Positions 1 through 8,056 are shown, numbered from the stretch's first letter. The stretch is 64,000 nt of DNA from Hydrogenophaga sp. (GCF_011772445.1 NZ_WVZN01000027.1:20587-84586); one strand, 5' to 3'. The notes: generated from the sequence alone by a model not told the origin. A program made the numbers and translations.

Positions 1-2
1 GG

Positions 3-1070
3 CCCTGGCACCTGAAAAGCGCGCACGCGGCCGAGTGGCTGCAGTGGCCCATGCGCGCGCTCAACCTGTGGCGACTGGACCTGGTGTTCCTGGTCTCGGG
101 GCTGGCACTGGGCTTGCTGATGCGCCGCGAGACGCCGGCGCCGGCGCTGTGGCGCCAGCGCAGCGCACGCCTGCTGCTGCCGCTGGCCTTCGGCATGGCG
201 GTGGTGGTGCCCTACCAGGCCTATGCGCAGGCGCTGGCGGGGGGCTTCATCGAGCCCGGGTTCGGCGCCTTCCTGTGGCGCTACGCACAGGGCGGCCCCT
301 GGCCGGCCCAGGCCTTCGACGGCGCGCACGTCGGCGTCACCTGGAACCACCTGTGGTTCCTGCCTTACCTGTGGGCCTACACCTCGGTGCTGCTGCTGGC
401 GCGGCGTGCGCTGGCCCCACTGGCCCCGCGCTTCCAGGCGTTGCGCGGCGCGTGGCTCATGCTGCTGCCCCTGCTGCCGCTCATGATGGGGTCGCTGCTG
501 CTGCGCCGCCATTTCCCGCCCACGCACGACCTGGTCAACGACTGGTGGATGCACGCCGTGTACTTCACCGTCTTCCTCTACGGCTGGTGGATCGGCACCG
601 ACGCCGCGCTGTGGCGCGAGCTCACGCGCCTGCGCTGGTGGGCGCTGGGCGGGGCGGTGCTGGCCTTCGCCGCGCACCTGGGTTTTCGCCTGGGGCTGAC
701 GACGCCCTGGCCCTGGGCGCGGCTGGCGGCCGACGCCGTGTCCTGGTGGGCCATCGTGGCGGCGCTGGGCTTCGCGCACCGCCACCTGAACCGCCCCTGG
801 CCCTGGCTGGGCTGGGCGCGCGAGTCGGTCTATCCCTGGTACGTGCTGCACCAGACCCTGATCATCGTGGCGCTGGCCTGGCTGATGCCGCTGGGTCTCG
901 GGCCGGTGGCCGAGCCACTGGGCGTGCTCACGCTCACGGTGCTGGGCTGCTGGGCGCTCAACGACGGCCTGATCCGCCGCGTGGGGTGGTTGCGCGCGTG
1001 CTTCGGGCTGGCGCCCCTGCGCCGGATCTCAGCGCCCTTGCAGGCGCAGCTGCCCCGGCAGGGGCAATGA
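3..1070 (+). CDS. Acyltransferase-3 family membrane protein (5' end outside window)
   Basis: The reading frame is already open at the left edge, so the N-terminus lies outside the window; the first ATG inside (51) sits mid-domain. The protein is a run of hydrophobic helices joined by short Arg-rich loops, with the late motif YPWYVLHQTLII that is typical of the acyltransferase-3/OpgC type of O-acyltransferase, in which a His near the last helices is conserved. Such proteins transfer acyl groups to glucans or other envelope glycans in the inner membrane; the substrate here cannot be told. Its 3' end overlaps the convergent quiC gene by about 42 bases. Family assignment is fairly sure, specific function is not. 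Confidence 0.75.
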   Translation, partial: PWHLKSAHAAEWLQWPMRALNLWRLDLVFLVSGLALGLLMRRETPAPALWRQRSARLLLPLAFGMAVVVPYQAYAQALAGGFIEPGFGAFLWRYAQGGPWPAQAFDGAHVGVTWNHLWFLPYLWAYTSVLLLARRALAPLAPRFQALRGAWLMLLPLLPLMMGSLLLRRHFPPTHDLVNDWWMHAVYFTVFLYGWWIGTDAALWRELTRLRWWALGGAVLAFAAHLGFRLGLTTPWPWARLAADAVSWWAIVAALGFAHRHLNRPWPWLGWARESVYPWYVLHQTLIIVALAWLMPLGLGPVAEPLGVLTLTVLGCWALNDGLIRRVGWLRACFGLAPLRRISAPLQAQLPRQGQ

Positions 1071-1934
1071 GCGCCGCAGCACGTCCTCGGCCAGCCACAG
1101 GGCGCTGCGGCGCGCGCGCTCGGCCACCATGGGCAGGGGCATCTGCTGGTAGTCGTCGTTGAAGACCTCGAAGCTGTAGTCGCCGCTGTAGCCCATGGCG
1201 TCCAGTGTCTGCACCATCTCGATGAGCTGCGGCGTGTGAACGCCCTCGCCCGGAAAGACGCGCCAGGTGCGCGCCGTGGTCATGCGCTCCTCGAAGGTGC
1301 GCGTCTCCTGCCACAGGAAGTCGGAGAGCTGCACCAGGAAGACCTTGCCGGGCTCGATGTCGGCCAGCGCGTCCAGCGGCGTTTTCGCGGCCAGGATGTG
1401 GAAGCTGTCCAGGCAGACGCCCAGGTTGGGGCAGTCGGCGCGGCTCACCACGTCCCAGGCGCTGGTGTATTCGTTGATGGTGCGGCCCCAGGACAGGCCC
1501 TCGTAGGCGATGCGGATGCCCAGTGGCAGCGCCAGCATGGCGAGCTTGCGCAGGTCGCGCGCGAGGTGATCGGGGTCCTGCGAGGCGTGGGCCGAGGTGG
1601 ACGAACAGGCCAGCAGCACCTGGCTGTCCAGCGCGGCGCACATGCGCAGCATGGTCTTGGCGATGTCGAGCTTGTAGTCGTGCAGGTGGCCCGAGAGGCC
1701 TTCGAAGTCGCGCAGCACCTGAAAGCCGGTGGCGCGCAGGCCGCTGGCCTTTACCTCGGCCACCGCGGCCTGCCAGCCGGCGGGGTGGCCCACGAGGTCG
1801 TTGGCCTTGAGCATGACCTGGCCGAAACCGGCCTCGCGCATGGCGCGCAGCTTGGCGTCCAGCGGGCCGGCCAGGGTGATGGTGTCCATGCCGACGTCGC
1901 GCATGGCCTCGCGGGCGCTGCGTGGGTCGTTCAT
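1029..1934 (-). CDS. quiC: 3-dehydroshikimate dehydratase (sugar phosphate isomerase/epimerase-type TIM barrel)
   Basis: 301 aa, AP-endonuclease-2/xylose-isomerase-like TIM barrel. The expected divalent-metal ligands are all visible: Glu145 (AYEGLSWG), Asp176 with His179 (VCLDSFHIL), Gln202 (FLVQLSDF) and Glu256 (SFEVFNDD). This family converts 3-dehydroshikimate to protocatechuate. The start ATG at 1934 overlaps the stop of the upstream HPPD-like gene by four bases (ATGA), and the two together correspond to the two halves of fused QuiC1-type enzymes. It is the last gene of an operon containing aroQ, shikimate dehydrogenase and a TRAP transporter, which strongly supports a dehydroshikimate role over the alternative hydroxypyruvate or sugar isomerases of the fold. 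Confidence 0.8.
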   Translation of the reverse strand: MNDPRSAREAMRDVGMDTITLAGPLDAKLRAMREAGFGQVMLKANDLVGHPAGWQAAVAEVKASGLRATGFQVLRDFEGLSGHLHDYKLDIAKTMLRMCAALDSQVLLACSSTSAHASQDPDHLARDLRKLAMLALPLGIRIAYEGLSWGRTINEYTSAWDVVSRADCPNLGVCLDSFHILAAKTPLDALADIEPGKVFLVQLSDFLWQETRTFEERMTTARTWRVFPGEGVHTPQLIEMVQTLDAMGYSGDYSFEVFNDDYQQMPLPMVAERARRSALWLAEDVLRRSLPLPGQLRLQGR

Positions 1935-2857
1935 GGTGCCGTCCTGGCCTGCGGGTCCTGCACCAGCTCGAACACCACGCCGCCCAGGTAGGCCCTGGTG
2001 ATGGCGCCGCGCCGCTCGGCATGCACCGCCTCCGACTCGACGAATTCCACGCCGCGATCGCGCAGCGCGCGCACGGCGGCCAGCACGTCGCTCACGCCGA
2101 TGCCGATGCGCTGCCACTGCTCGCGATCATCCAGGGCGTCCACGGGCGGCTCCACGAGCTGCAGCAGGAAACCTTGCCCGGGCCGCCGCCCCGGCACGCG
2201 CAGCAGGTGGCCCGCGGGCATGATGCCGAAGCGCTCCTCGTCGGGGATGGGCGTGGCACCGAGCAGGGTCTCGTAGAAGGCGGTCCAGTCGCCGCTGCGG
2301 CCCAGGCCGATGTACTGCACCAGGCCGAACAGGCGCATGTCGAACAGCGCGGGCGGGTGCGGGTCCACGCCGGGGATCGGGACGAAGTCCACGTCGTAGA
2401 TCGAGAAGTCGCGGTAGCGGTCGATCAGGTAGAGGCGGCTGCCGCCCACGCCGTGGATGGCGGGGATGTTGAGCTCCATGGCCTCGGGGTGCGTGGGCAC
2501 CTCCCAGCCGCCGCGCGAGAGCACGTACTCGCGCGCGGCGCGGGCGTCGCGCACGCGCAGGCCCACGGCACCGATCACCGGCCGCGCATCGCCGTGCGCC
2601 GCGCCGAGCGCGTCGATGGGGTGCGCGTTCACCACCAGGTTGAGCGCGCCCTGGCGGTACAGCAGCACCTCGCGCGAGCGGTGCCGCGCCACCGGGCGAA
2701 AGCCCATCATCTCCAGCACCTGGCCCAGGGCCTGCGGCTGCAAGGTGGCGTACTCGACGAACTCGATGCCGTCGAGGCCGAGCGGGTTGTCGGTGTCGCT
2801 GGTGGACGCCTGCAGCGGCTCGCGCGCGGGCAAGGCGTCGATCGACGCTTCGTTCAT
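1931..2857 (-). CDS. HPPD-like VOC protein, probable partner half of split QuiC1
   Basis: 308 aa with two VOC repeats arranged as in 4-hydroxyphenylpyruvate dioxygenase (HPPD). The ferrous-ion ligands of true HPPD look lost: the position of the first His reads LVQYIGLG and that of the second reads WQRIGIGV, while the C-terminal Glu survives in VVFELVQ. The protein is therefore probably not a working dioxygenase. In several bacteria this domain is fused C-terminally to 3-dehydroshikimate dehydratase; here it is a separate gene placed upstream of it with ATGA overlaps on both sides (shikimate dehydrogenase before, quiC after). A role in assembling or stabilising the dehydratase is an inference. 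Databases may label it HPPD, which would mislead. Confidence 0.72.
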   Translation of the reverse strand: MNEASIDALPAREPLQASTSDTDNPLGLDGIEFVEYATLQPQALGQVLEMMGFRPVARHRSREVLLYRQGALNLVVNAHPIDALGAAHGDARPVIGAVGLRVRDARAAREYVLSRGGWEVPTHPEAMELNIPAIHGVGGSRLYLIDRYRDFSIYDVDFVPIPGVDPHPPALFDMRLFGLVQYIGLGRSGDWTAFYETLLGATPIPDEERFGIMPAGHLLRVPGRRPGQGFLLQLVEPPVDALDDREQWQRIGIGVSDVLAAVRALRDRGVEFVESEAVHAERRGAITRAYLGGVVFELVQDPQARTAP

Positions 2858-3729
2858 GGTTTCGCCTCCTGAGGGGCCGGTGGCGGCGTGTCGAGCTGCG
2901 CGAGTTCGCGCAGGCGCTCGGGCGTGGCCACCGGCAGGCCGAAGAACTCGAGGTAGGCGGGGATCTGCTCGAACAGCATGTCGGTGCCCACCTGCACGCG
3001 GCAGCCGCGCGCCTGCGCGGCCGACAGGAAGGCGGTGAAGCGCTCGCGCATGACCACCTCGCCCACGAAGCTGCGGGCGTCCAGGCGGTCCACGTCCAGC
3101 GGCAGCGGGTCGCCGGGCGCCATGCCCAGCGGCGTGGCGTTGACCACGAGGTCGACGCCGGCCGGGTCGCGTTCGCCGGTGCTGATCTGAAGCAAGGGAT
3201 AGGCCGCGCGCAGGCGCCCGCTCAAGGCCTCGCTGGCCGCGCCGTTCGTGTCGAACAGCGACAGATGCGCCACGCCCGCCGCCGCCAGCGAGGCCGCGAT
3301 GGCCGAGCCCACACCGCCGCTGCCCACGACGAGGGCGCTGGCACCTTTCAGCGCCAGGCCCTTGCGCTGCACGCCGCGCACGAAGCCCTCGCCATCGAAC
3401 ATGTCGCCGATCAGGCGGCCGTTGGGCGCGCGCTTCACCGCGTTGCAGGCGCCGGCCACCTGCGCGGTGCGCGAAACCTCGTCGAGCAGCGCCACCACGC
3501 CCACTTTGTGCGGCATGGTGATGAGAGCGCCGATCACATTGGGCGCGGCCATCAGCGGCGGCAGCAGCGATTCGAGCGCGCCGGCCGGGCAGTCGATGGG
3601 CACCACCACCGCGGGGGTGCCGCTGGCCGCGAACCAGGGGTTGTAGATCAGCGGCGCCTTGAAGCTGTGCGTGGGATGGCCCAGGTGGACGATCACCCGG
3701 GTGTGGCCGTCGATGCGGGGCGTGTTCAT
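2854..3729 (-). CDS. aroE: Shikimate (or quinate/shikimate) dehydrogenase
   Basis: 291 aa. N-terminal substrate domain carries the catalytic Lys75 (TMPHKVG) and Asp112 (GDMFDGEG); a Rossmann domain follows with GSGGVGSA at 136-143. The enzyme interconverts shikimate and 3-dehydroshikimate with NAD(P). Sitting between TRAP transporter genes and quiC, it probably works in the oxidative, catabolic direction and may also accept quinate; it is unlikely to be the housekeeping biosynthetic AroE. ATG at 3729 lies 19 bases after the dctM stop; the stop overlaps the next start by ATGA. Cofactor preference cannot be settled by eye. Confidence 0.85.
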   Translation of the reverse strand: MNTPRIDGHTRVIVHLGHPTHSFKAPLIYNPWFAASGTPAVVVPIDCPAGALESLLPPLMAAPNVIGALITMPHKVGVVALLDEVSRTAQVAGACNAVKRAPNGRLIGDMFDGEGFVRGVQRKGLALKGASALVVGSGGVGSAIAASLAAAGVAHLSLFDTNGAASEALSGRLRAAYPLLQISTGERDPAGVDLVVNATPLGMAPGDPLPLDVDRLDARSFVGEVVMRERFTAFLSAAQARGCRVQVGTDMLFEQIPAYLEFFGLPVATPERLRELAQLDTPPPAPQEAKP

Positions 3730-3748
3730 GTCGCGGCGCCCCGTTCGG

Positions 3749-5050
3749 TCAGCCGGTGTAGCCGGCCAGGCGCGGCAGGAACAGCACGAAGTCGGGCCAG
3801 AAGGTGGTGATGGCCAGCGCGATCAGCATCACGCCCAGGAAGGGCAGGGTGGCGCGCACCAGATCGCCGAGGGAGACGTTGGCGATCCTGGTCATCATGA
3901 ACAGCAGCAGGCCATAAGGCGGTGTGACCAGGCCGATCATGATGTTGAGCACCGCCATCACGCCGAAGTGCACCGGGTCCACGCCCAGGGCCACGGCCGT
4001 GGGCAGCAGCACGGGCAGGATCACCAGGATGATGGTGGAGCCTTCGAGGAAGGCGCCCAGCACCAGCAGCAGCAGGTTGGCCAGCAGCAGGAAGGTGAAG
4101 GGCGAGAGCTCGAGTCCCTTCATCACCGCGCTCAGCGAGGCGGGGATGTTCTCCGAGGTGATGACGAAGTTGAACACCGTGGCGCCCGCGATCAGGATGC
4201 CGATGGACACGCTGGTGCGCGCGCTCTGCTGCAGCGACTCGTAGACGTCGCGCAGGCGCAGGCTGCGGTAGTAGAAGGCCGCGATCAGCAGCGCATAGGC
4301 GGCGGCCACGCCGGCGGCCTCGGTGGGCGTGGTGATGCCGCTGTAGAGGCAGCCCAGCAGCAGCAGCGGCATCATCAGCGCGGGCAGGGCCTCGCGCGTG
4401 ATGCGCGGCAGCTCGCGCAGCGGCACCGCGTCTTCCACCGGGAAGCGGTGGCGCTTGGCCAGGTAGTGGATCAGCGCCATCTGCACCGCGCCCAACAGCA
4501 GCCCGGGCAGCACGCCGGCCAGGAAGAGGTAGCCGATGGAGGTGCCCGAGACCAGCGCGTACAGCACCAGCGGAATCGATGGCGGCAGGATCGGCCCGAT
4601 GACGGCCGACACCGCGGTGAGCGCGGCCGCGAAGGAGGCCGGGTAGCGGCCGTCGCGCGTCATCATGGCCTGCATGAGCTTGCCCGAGCCGGCCGCGTCG
4701 GCCAGGGCCGAGCCCGACATGCTGGCAAACACCACGCTCTGCAGCACGTTCACCTGCGCCAGGCCGCCGGGAAAGCGGCCCACCAGCGCGTTGCACCAGC
4801 GCAGCAGGCGGTCGAGCACGCTGCCCGAGCTCATGAAGCTGGCGGCCAGGATGAACAGCGGAATGGCCAGCAGCAGGTAGCTGGAATAGGTGCTGTTGAG
4901 CAGTTGCTCGGCCGCGCTGCCCATGTCCATGCCCTTGAGCCACAGGTAAAGGATGGACGCGCCGATCATGGCCTGCCCGATCGGCACGCCCAGCAGGCTC
5001 AGCAGCACGATGGCCGCGACGGCCAGCGAGAAGGGACTCGTCGGGTTCAC
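3749..5050 (-). CDS. dctM: TRAP transporter large membrane subunit DctM
   Basis: 433 aa, about a dozen hydrophobic segments, with typical DctM signatures such as PIGQAMIGAS near the N-terminus, a SGSALADAAGSG stretch, GPILPPSIPLVLYAL and a late LVTPPYGLLLF. It is the ion-coupled permease of a tripartite ATP-independent periplasmic transporter. It starts with GTG at 5050, overlapping the dctQ stop by four bases (GTGA). Operon context with aroQ, shikimate dehydrogenase and quiC suggests import of quinate, shikimate or dehydroshikimate; the substrate is inferred only from these neighbours. Confidence 0.88.
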   Translation of the reverse strand: MNPTSPFSLAVAAIVLLSLLGVPIGQAMIGASILYLWLKGMDMGSAAEQLLNSTYSSYLLLAIPLFILAASFMSSGSVLDRLLRWCNALVGRFPGGLAQVNVLQSVVFASMSGSALADAAGSGKLMQAMMTRDGRYPASFAAALTAVSAVIGPILPPSIPLVLYALVSGTSIGYLFLAGVLPGLLLGAVQMALIHYLAKRHRFPVEDAVPLRELPRITREALPALMMPLLLLGCLYSGITTPTEAAGVAAAYALLIAAFYYRSLRLRDVYESLQQSARTSVSIGILIAGATVFNFVITSENIPASLSAVMKGLELSPFTFLLLANLLLLVLGAFLEGSTIILVILPVLLPTAVALGVDPVHFGVMAVLNIMIGLVTPPYGLLLFMMTRIANVSLGDLVRATLPFLGVMLIALAITTFWPDFVLFLPRLAGYTG

Positions 5051-5619
5051 AGGGAGCCTATGTGGGTGGATTCGGTCTGCTCACGCCCACGGATGGCGTT
5101 CACGATCAGCCACAGGTGACGCGCGATGACGGCCACGGTGAACACGAGGTAGATCGAGTAGAGCCAGTCGAAGCGGATCTTCAGGTACGAGCTGCTCTCC
5201 ACCTTCATGAACGTCACGTAGTCCCAGGTGGCGGGCAGGGCCAGCGCGAACAGCAGCACGATGGCGATGGAGCCCAGCGAGGAGAGCACGCGCCGCCCGC
5301 GCGGGCCGAACATGGACAGCAGCAGATCGATGCGGATCTCCTCCTCGTCGCGCAGCACGAAGGCCGAGCCCCACAGGATCAGCCAGAGCCAGGCGACGAG
5401 CGAAATCTCCGCCGTCCAGCCCACCGGCAGATCGAACAGGTAGCGCAACGCGATCTGCAGGATGAAGGCGAGGAAGATCACACCCAGAAGGACGGCGGCC
5501 ACAGCCTCGGCTGCACGCGCGAGGAGGCCGAACCCAGAGGCACCGAGGAACCGGCTTTGCCGGGCCTCAGGTGCCGCCCCCTCGAGGGGGTCGCGCGAAG
5601 CGCGGCGGGGGTGATTCAT
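5047..5619 (-). CDS. dctQ: TRAP transporter small membrane subunit DctQ
   Basis: 190 aa with four membrane segments and the usual WTAEISLVAWLW signature after the second. It couples the periplasmic binding protein DctP to DctM. The ATG at 5619 shares its A with the dctP stop (TGATG). Codons 3 to about 25 of this gene are not family sequence: they are the translation of repeat copy A (5547-5613), giving an Arg/Pro-rich head (NHPRRASRDPLEGAAPEARQ) before the first helix near residue 35. The native family N-terminus is shorter, so the repeat has lengthened or replaced it. A later start is possible but no better ribosome binding site is visible. Confidence 0.82.
   Translation of the reverse strand: MNHPRRASRDPLEGAAPEARQSRFLGASGFGLLARAAEAVAAVLLGVIFLAFILQIALRYLFDLPVGWTAEISLVAWLWLILWGSAFVLRDEEEIRIDLLLSMFGPRGRRVLSSLGSIAIVLLFALALPATWDYVTFMKVESSSYLKIRFDWLYSIYLVFTVAVIARHLWLIVNAIRGREQTESTHIGSL
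5547..5613 (-). repeat. Comamonad-type intergenic palindromic repeat, copy A
   Basis: 67-bp unit built of three consecutive hairpins: CCGGCTTTGCCGG, CCCCCTCGAGGGGG and CGCGCGAAGCGCG. It is nearly identical to the copy at 50203-50269 and a diverged version lies at 47975-48043. This copy begins a few bases after the dctP stop codon, is read in the direction of transcription, and is translated as the N-terminus of DctQ. Confidence 0.85.
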
Positions 5620-6608
5620 CACTTGACCGCGGCGATCTTGTCGATGATTCCGGGCGCCCAGGCCTTCGCTTCGTCCGACGCCAGGTAGATCTTCTGCGCG
5701 TGCTCGCGGAAGGCGTTGATGTTGGGCACGTACACGTCCAGCCCCTGGCGCTTGAAGCCCTCGGCCAGTTCGGCCTCGCGCTTGACGTGCTCGTTCGCGC
5801 TCCAGGTGATGGCCTTGTCCACCGCCGCCTGGAAGGCCTTCTGCTTGTCGGCCGACATCGCCTGCCAGGCCTTGAGGTTCATGGTGAGCAGGTCGAAGGC
5901 CACCAGGTGCGAGGTGAGCACGACCTGGCCCATCACCTCGTAGAACTTCATGTTCTGCACGTTGGGCAGCGGGTTGTCCTGGCCGTCCACGGTGCCGGTC
6001 TGCAGGGCCGTGTAGGTCTCGGCGTAGGCCAGCGGCGTGGGGTTGGCGCCCAGCGAGCGGCCCAGCAGCTGCCAGGCGTCGCCCGCGGGCATGCGCAGCT
6101 TCACCCCGGCCAGGTCGGCCGGCACGTTGACCTTCTTCTTGCCGCGCAGGCCCACGTGGCGCGTGCCGAAGAAGGTGGGGCCCAGGATCTTCACCTTCAG
6201 CTGGTCCTCCACCTGCTTCTTCATCTGCGCGCCCAGGTCGCTGGCGAAGAAGGCGTTGAGGTGGTTGGCGTCGCGGAACAGGTAGGCCGAGGTCAGCACC
6301 GACCAGGCCGGCACCTGCTTGGAGATGTCCTGCGGCGCGATGTTGCCCATCTCCAGGTTGTCGCGCTGCAGGGCCACGAGTTCGGTCCCCTGGCGGAACA
6401 GCGTGGAGTTCAGGTGCGCCTCGATGCTGTGGTCGGGTGCGATGTCGGCGCTCAGGCGCCTGATCATCTCGGCGCGGATGTCGGTGTCCGAGAACACCGC
6501 GGCGAAGCGCAGCTTGCTTTGCGCGCGGGCGCGGCCCGGCAGCAGGGCCCCGGCGGCCAGGCCGGCGCCGGCGCAGAGGAGGGAACGGCGGTCGATGGTG
6601 CGGTTCAT
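5619..6608 (-). CDS. dctP: TRAP transporter periplasmic substrate-binding protein DctP
   Basis: 329 aa. The N-terminus has a twin-arginine-like signal (DRRSLLCAGAGLAAG) ending near ARAQ, so the mature protein is periplasmic. The body has the DctP fold signatures, including LRMPAGDAWQ and the following YTALQTGTVDGQDNP, where the conserved Arg pairs with a substrate carboxylate. That fits a carboxylic acid such as quinate or shikimate, in line with the operon. ATG at 6608 is preceded by GGAGACAAGC. It lies about 45 bases after aroQ and directly precedes dctQ. Confidence 0.88.
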   Translation of the reverse strand: MNRTIDRRSLLCAGAGLAAGALLPGRARAQSKLRFAAVFSDTDIRAEMIRRLSADIAPDHSIEAHLNSTLFRQGTELVALQRDNLEMGNIAPQDISKQVPAWSVLTSAYLFRDANHLNAFFASDLGAQMKKQVEDQLKVKILGPTFFGTRHVGLRGKKKVNVPADLAGVKLRMPAGDAWQLLGRSLGANPTPLAYAETYTALQTGTVDGQDNPLPNVQNMKFYEVMGQVVLTSHLVAFDLLTMNLKAWQAMSADKQKAFQAAVDKAITWSANEHVKREAELAEGFKRQGLDVYVPNINAFREHAQKIYLASDEAKAWAPGIIDKIAAVK

Positions 6609-6653
6609 GGTGCTTGTCTCCGTTGGTGTGACGGTTGTTGTGAGGAAAACGGC

Positions 6654-7106
6654 TCAGGCGGTGGCGGCCTCGCGCAGCCGCTGCGCCACCGCGTGCAGCG
6701 CGAGCTCGTAACCCATGGGGCCGAGTCCGCAGATCACGCCGGTGCTGGCCAGGGAGGTGAGCGAGTCCTTGTAGGGCGCTTCGCGGCGGTGGATGTTGGT
6801 GATGTGGACCTCGATCACCGGCAGGTCCAGCATCTTCAGCGCGTCCAGCAGAGGGATCGAGCGGAAGGACAGGCCAGCCGGGTTGATGATCACCGCCGCG
6901 CCGGCGGCGCGCGCTTCCTGCACCCAGTCCACCAGCACGCCTTCGTGGTTGGACTGGCGGAACACGCAGTTCAGCCCGAGTTCGGCGGACAGCGTGAGGC
7001 AGCGCGCCTGCACCTGCGCCAGGGTGGTGTGGCCGTACAGGTGCGGCTCGCGCACCCCCAGCAGGTTCAGGTTGGGGCCGTTGAGGATGTGTACGGTGGC
7101 GCTCAT
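6654..7106 (-). CDS. aroQ: Type II 3-dehydroquinate dehydratase
   Basis: 150 aa, the usual length of the dodecameric type II enzyme. Motifs in order: GPNLNLLGVREPHLYG with the catalytic Arg and Tyr, QSNHEGVLVDWVQEA, the substrate loop NPAGLSFRS, and EVHITNIHRREA with the catalytic His, then GVICGLGPMGYELAL. It dehydrates 3-dehydroquinate to 3-dehydroshikimate. The substrate loop differs from the common NPGAYTHTS, which suggests a catabolic paralog. The ATG at 7106 matches the family start; upstream in-frame codons run into the shared regulatory region. It is the first gene of the operon and divergent from the IclR regulator. Confidence 0.9.
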   Translation of the reverse strand: MSATVHILNGPNLNLLGVREPHLYGHTTLAQVQARCLTLSAELGLNCVFRQSNHEGVLVDWVQEARAAGAAVIINPAGLSFRSIPLLDALKMLDLPVIEVHITNIHRREAPYKDSLTSLASTGVICGLGPMGYELALHAVAQRLREAATA

Positions 7107-7209
7107 CGTGGGGGTGGGAGTGCGGCGGCGGGCTTGGCCGGAAGGGGCGCGTGGCCTACAGTCGTCTCCTGCTGTCGTGTGGCTGGAAGGCGATTCTTGG
7201 GCCGCCACA

Positions 7210-7240
7210 GGAAACACTTTCCGCATTGGAAACAGCTTCC
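7210..7240. promoter_or_regulatory. Two tandem IclR-type operator boxes
   Basis: Two 13-bp imperfect palindromes, GGAAACACTTTCC at 7210-7222 and GGAAACAGCTTCC at 7228-7240, each followed by GCAT, repeat with an 18-bp period. This matches the GGAAA...TTTCC half-site pattern of IclR-family operators. They lie between the divergent aroQ operon and the IclR gene, about 20 bases before the regulator start, so they probably control both directions. Confidence 0.7.
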
Positions 7241-7261
7241 GCATCACAAAAATTCAGAGAC

Positions 7262-8056
7262 ATGAACCTCGCTCTTGACCGCGGCCTCTCGCTGCTCGAA
7301 CACCTCTCGCGCCACCCCGACGGCCTGCCGCTGGCCCTGATGGCCGAGGAACTGGACATCCCCCTGAGCGCCTGCCACCGCCTGCTGGGCGACCTGCAGC
7401 AGCGCGGTTACGTGCGCCAGAAGCGCAAACAGGGCGACTACCAGCTGACCACCAAGGTGGTGGCCATCGGCCTGGGCTACCTCAGCCACGGCGGCATCGT
7501 CGACATCGCGGGGCCCTTGCTGGAGCGGCTCGCGCAGCTCTCGGGCGAACTGGTGCGCCTGTCCCTGGTGGACGACGACCGCCTCACCTTCGTGGCCAAG
7601 GCCCAGGGGGCGCGCCAGCAGGGCGTGCGCTACGACCCCGACATGGGCGCCGACGTCTGGCTGTCGTGCTCGGCCTCGGGGCACGCCTGGCTGCACACGC
7701 TCAGCGACGAGCGCGCGCTGGAACTGGTGACGCGCCAGGGATTCGGCACGCCCAGGGACTACGGCCCCAAGGCGCCGACGACGGTGAAGGCCATGCTGGG
7801 CTTTCTGCACGCGGCACGCGTGCGCGGGTACGCCATGATCGATGAGGTCTTCGCGCCCGGCATGAGCGCCATGGCAGCGCCGGTGATGCGCCGCCACGAG
7901 GCCATCGGCGTGATCAGCATTGCCGGACCGCGCACGCGGCTGAGCGTGGCGCGCATGCAGGAACTCGCGCCCGCGCTGCTGGCGGCGGCGGCGGAGTTGG
8001 GGCCGATCAGCAACGCGTCCAGCCTGTTCGGTCGGCCACCCCTGGGCAAAGGGTGA
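7262..8056 (+). CDS. IclR family transcriptional regulator of the quinate/shikimate operon
   Basis: 264 aa from the ATG at 7262. The N-terminal winged helix-turn-helix (about residues 1-65, LALMAEELDIPLSACHRLLG) is followed by the IclR effector domain. The effector domain shows the usual SASGHAWL and the late IGVISIAGP. IclR proteins commonly sense aromatic-pathway acids, so a ligand such as dehydroshikimate or protocatechuate is plausible. A start at 7151 is open in frame but would cover both operator boxes, so the downstream ATG is preferred. Divergent to aroQ. Confidence 0.85.
   Translation: MNLALDRGLSLLEHLSRHPDGLPLALMAEELDIPLSACHRLLGDLQQRGYVRQKRKQGDYQLTTKVVAIGLGYLSHGGIVDIAGPLLERLAQLSGELVRLSLVDDDRLTFVAKAQGARQQGVRYDPDMGADVWLSCSASGHAWLHTLSDERALELVTRQGFGTPRDYGPKAPTTVKAMLGFLHAARVRGYAMIDEVFAPGMSAMAAPVMRRHEAIGVISIAGPRTRLSVARMQELAPALLAAAAELGPISNASSLFGRPPLGKG

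Noticed and set aside
1931..2857. Tyrosine-catabolic 4-hydroxyphenylpyruvate dioxygenase
   Set aside because: Both iron-binding His positions appear substituted and the operon is for dehydroshikimate, not tyrosine.
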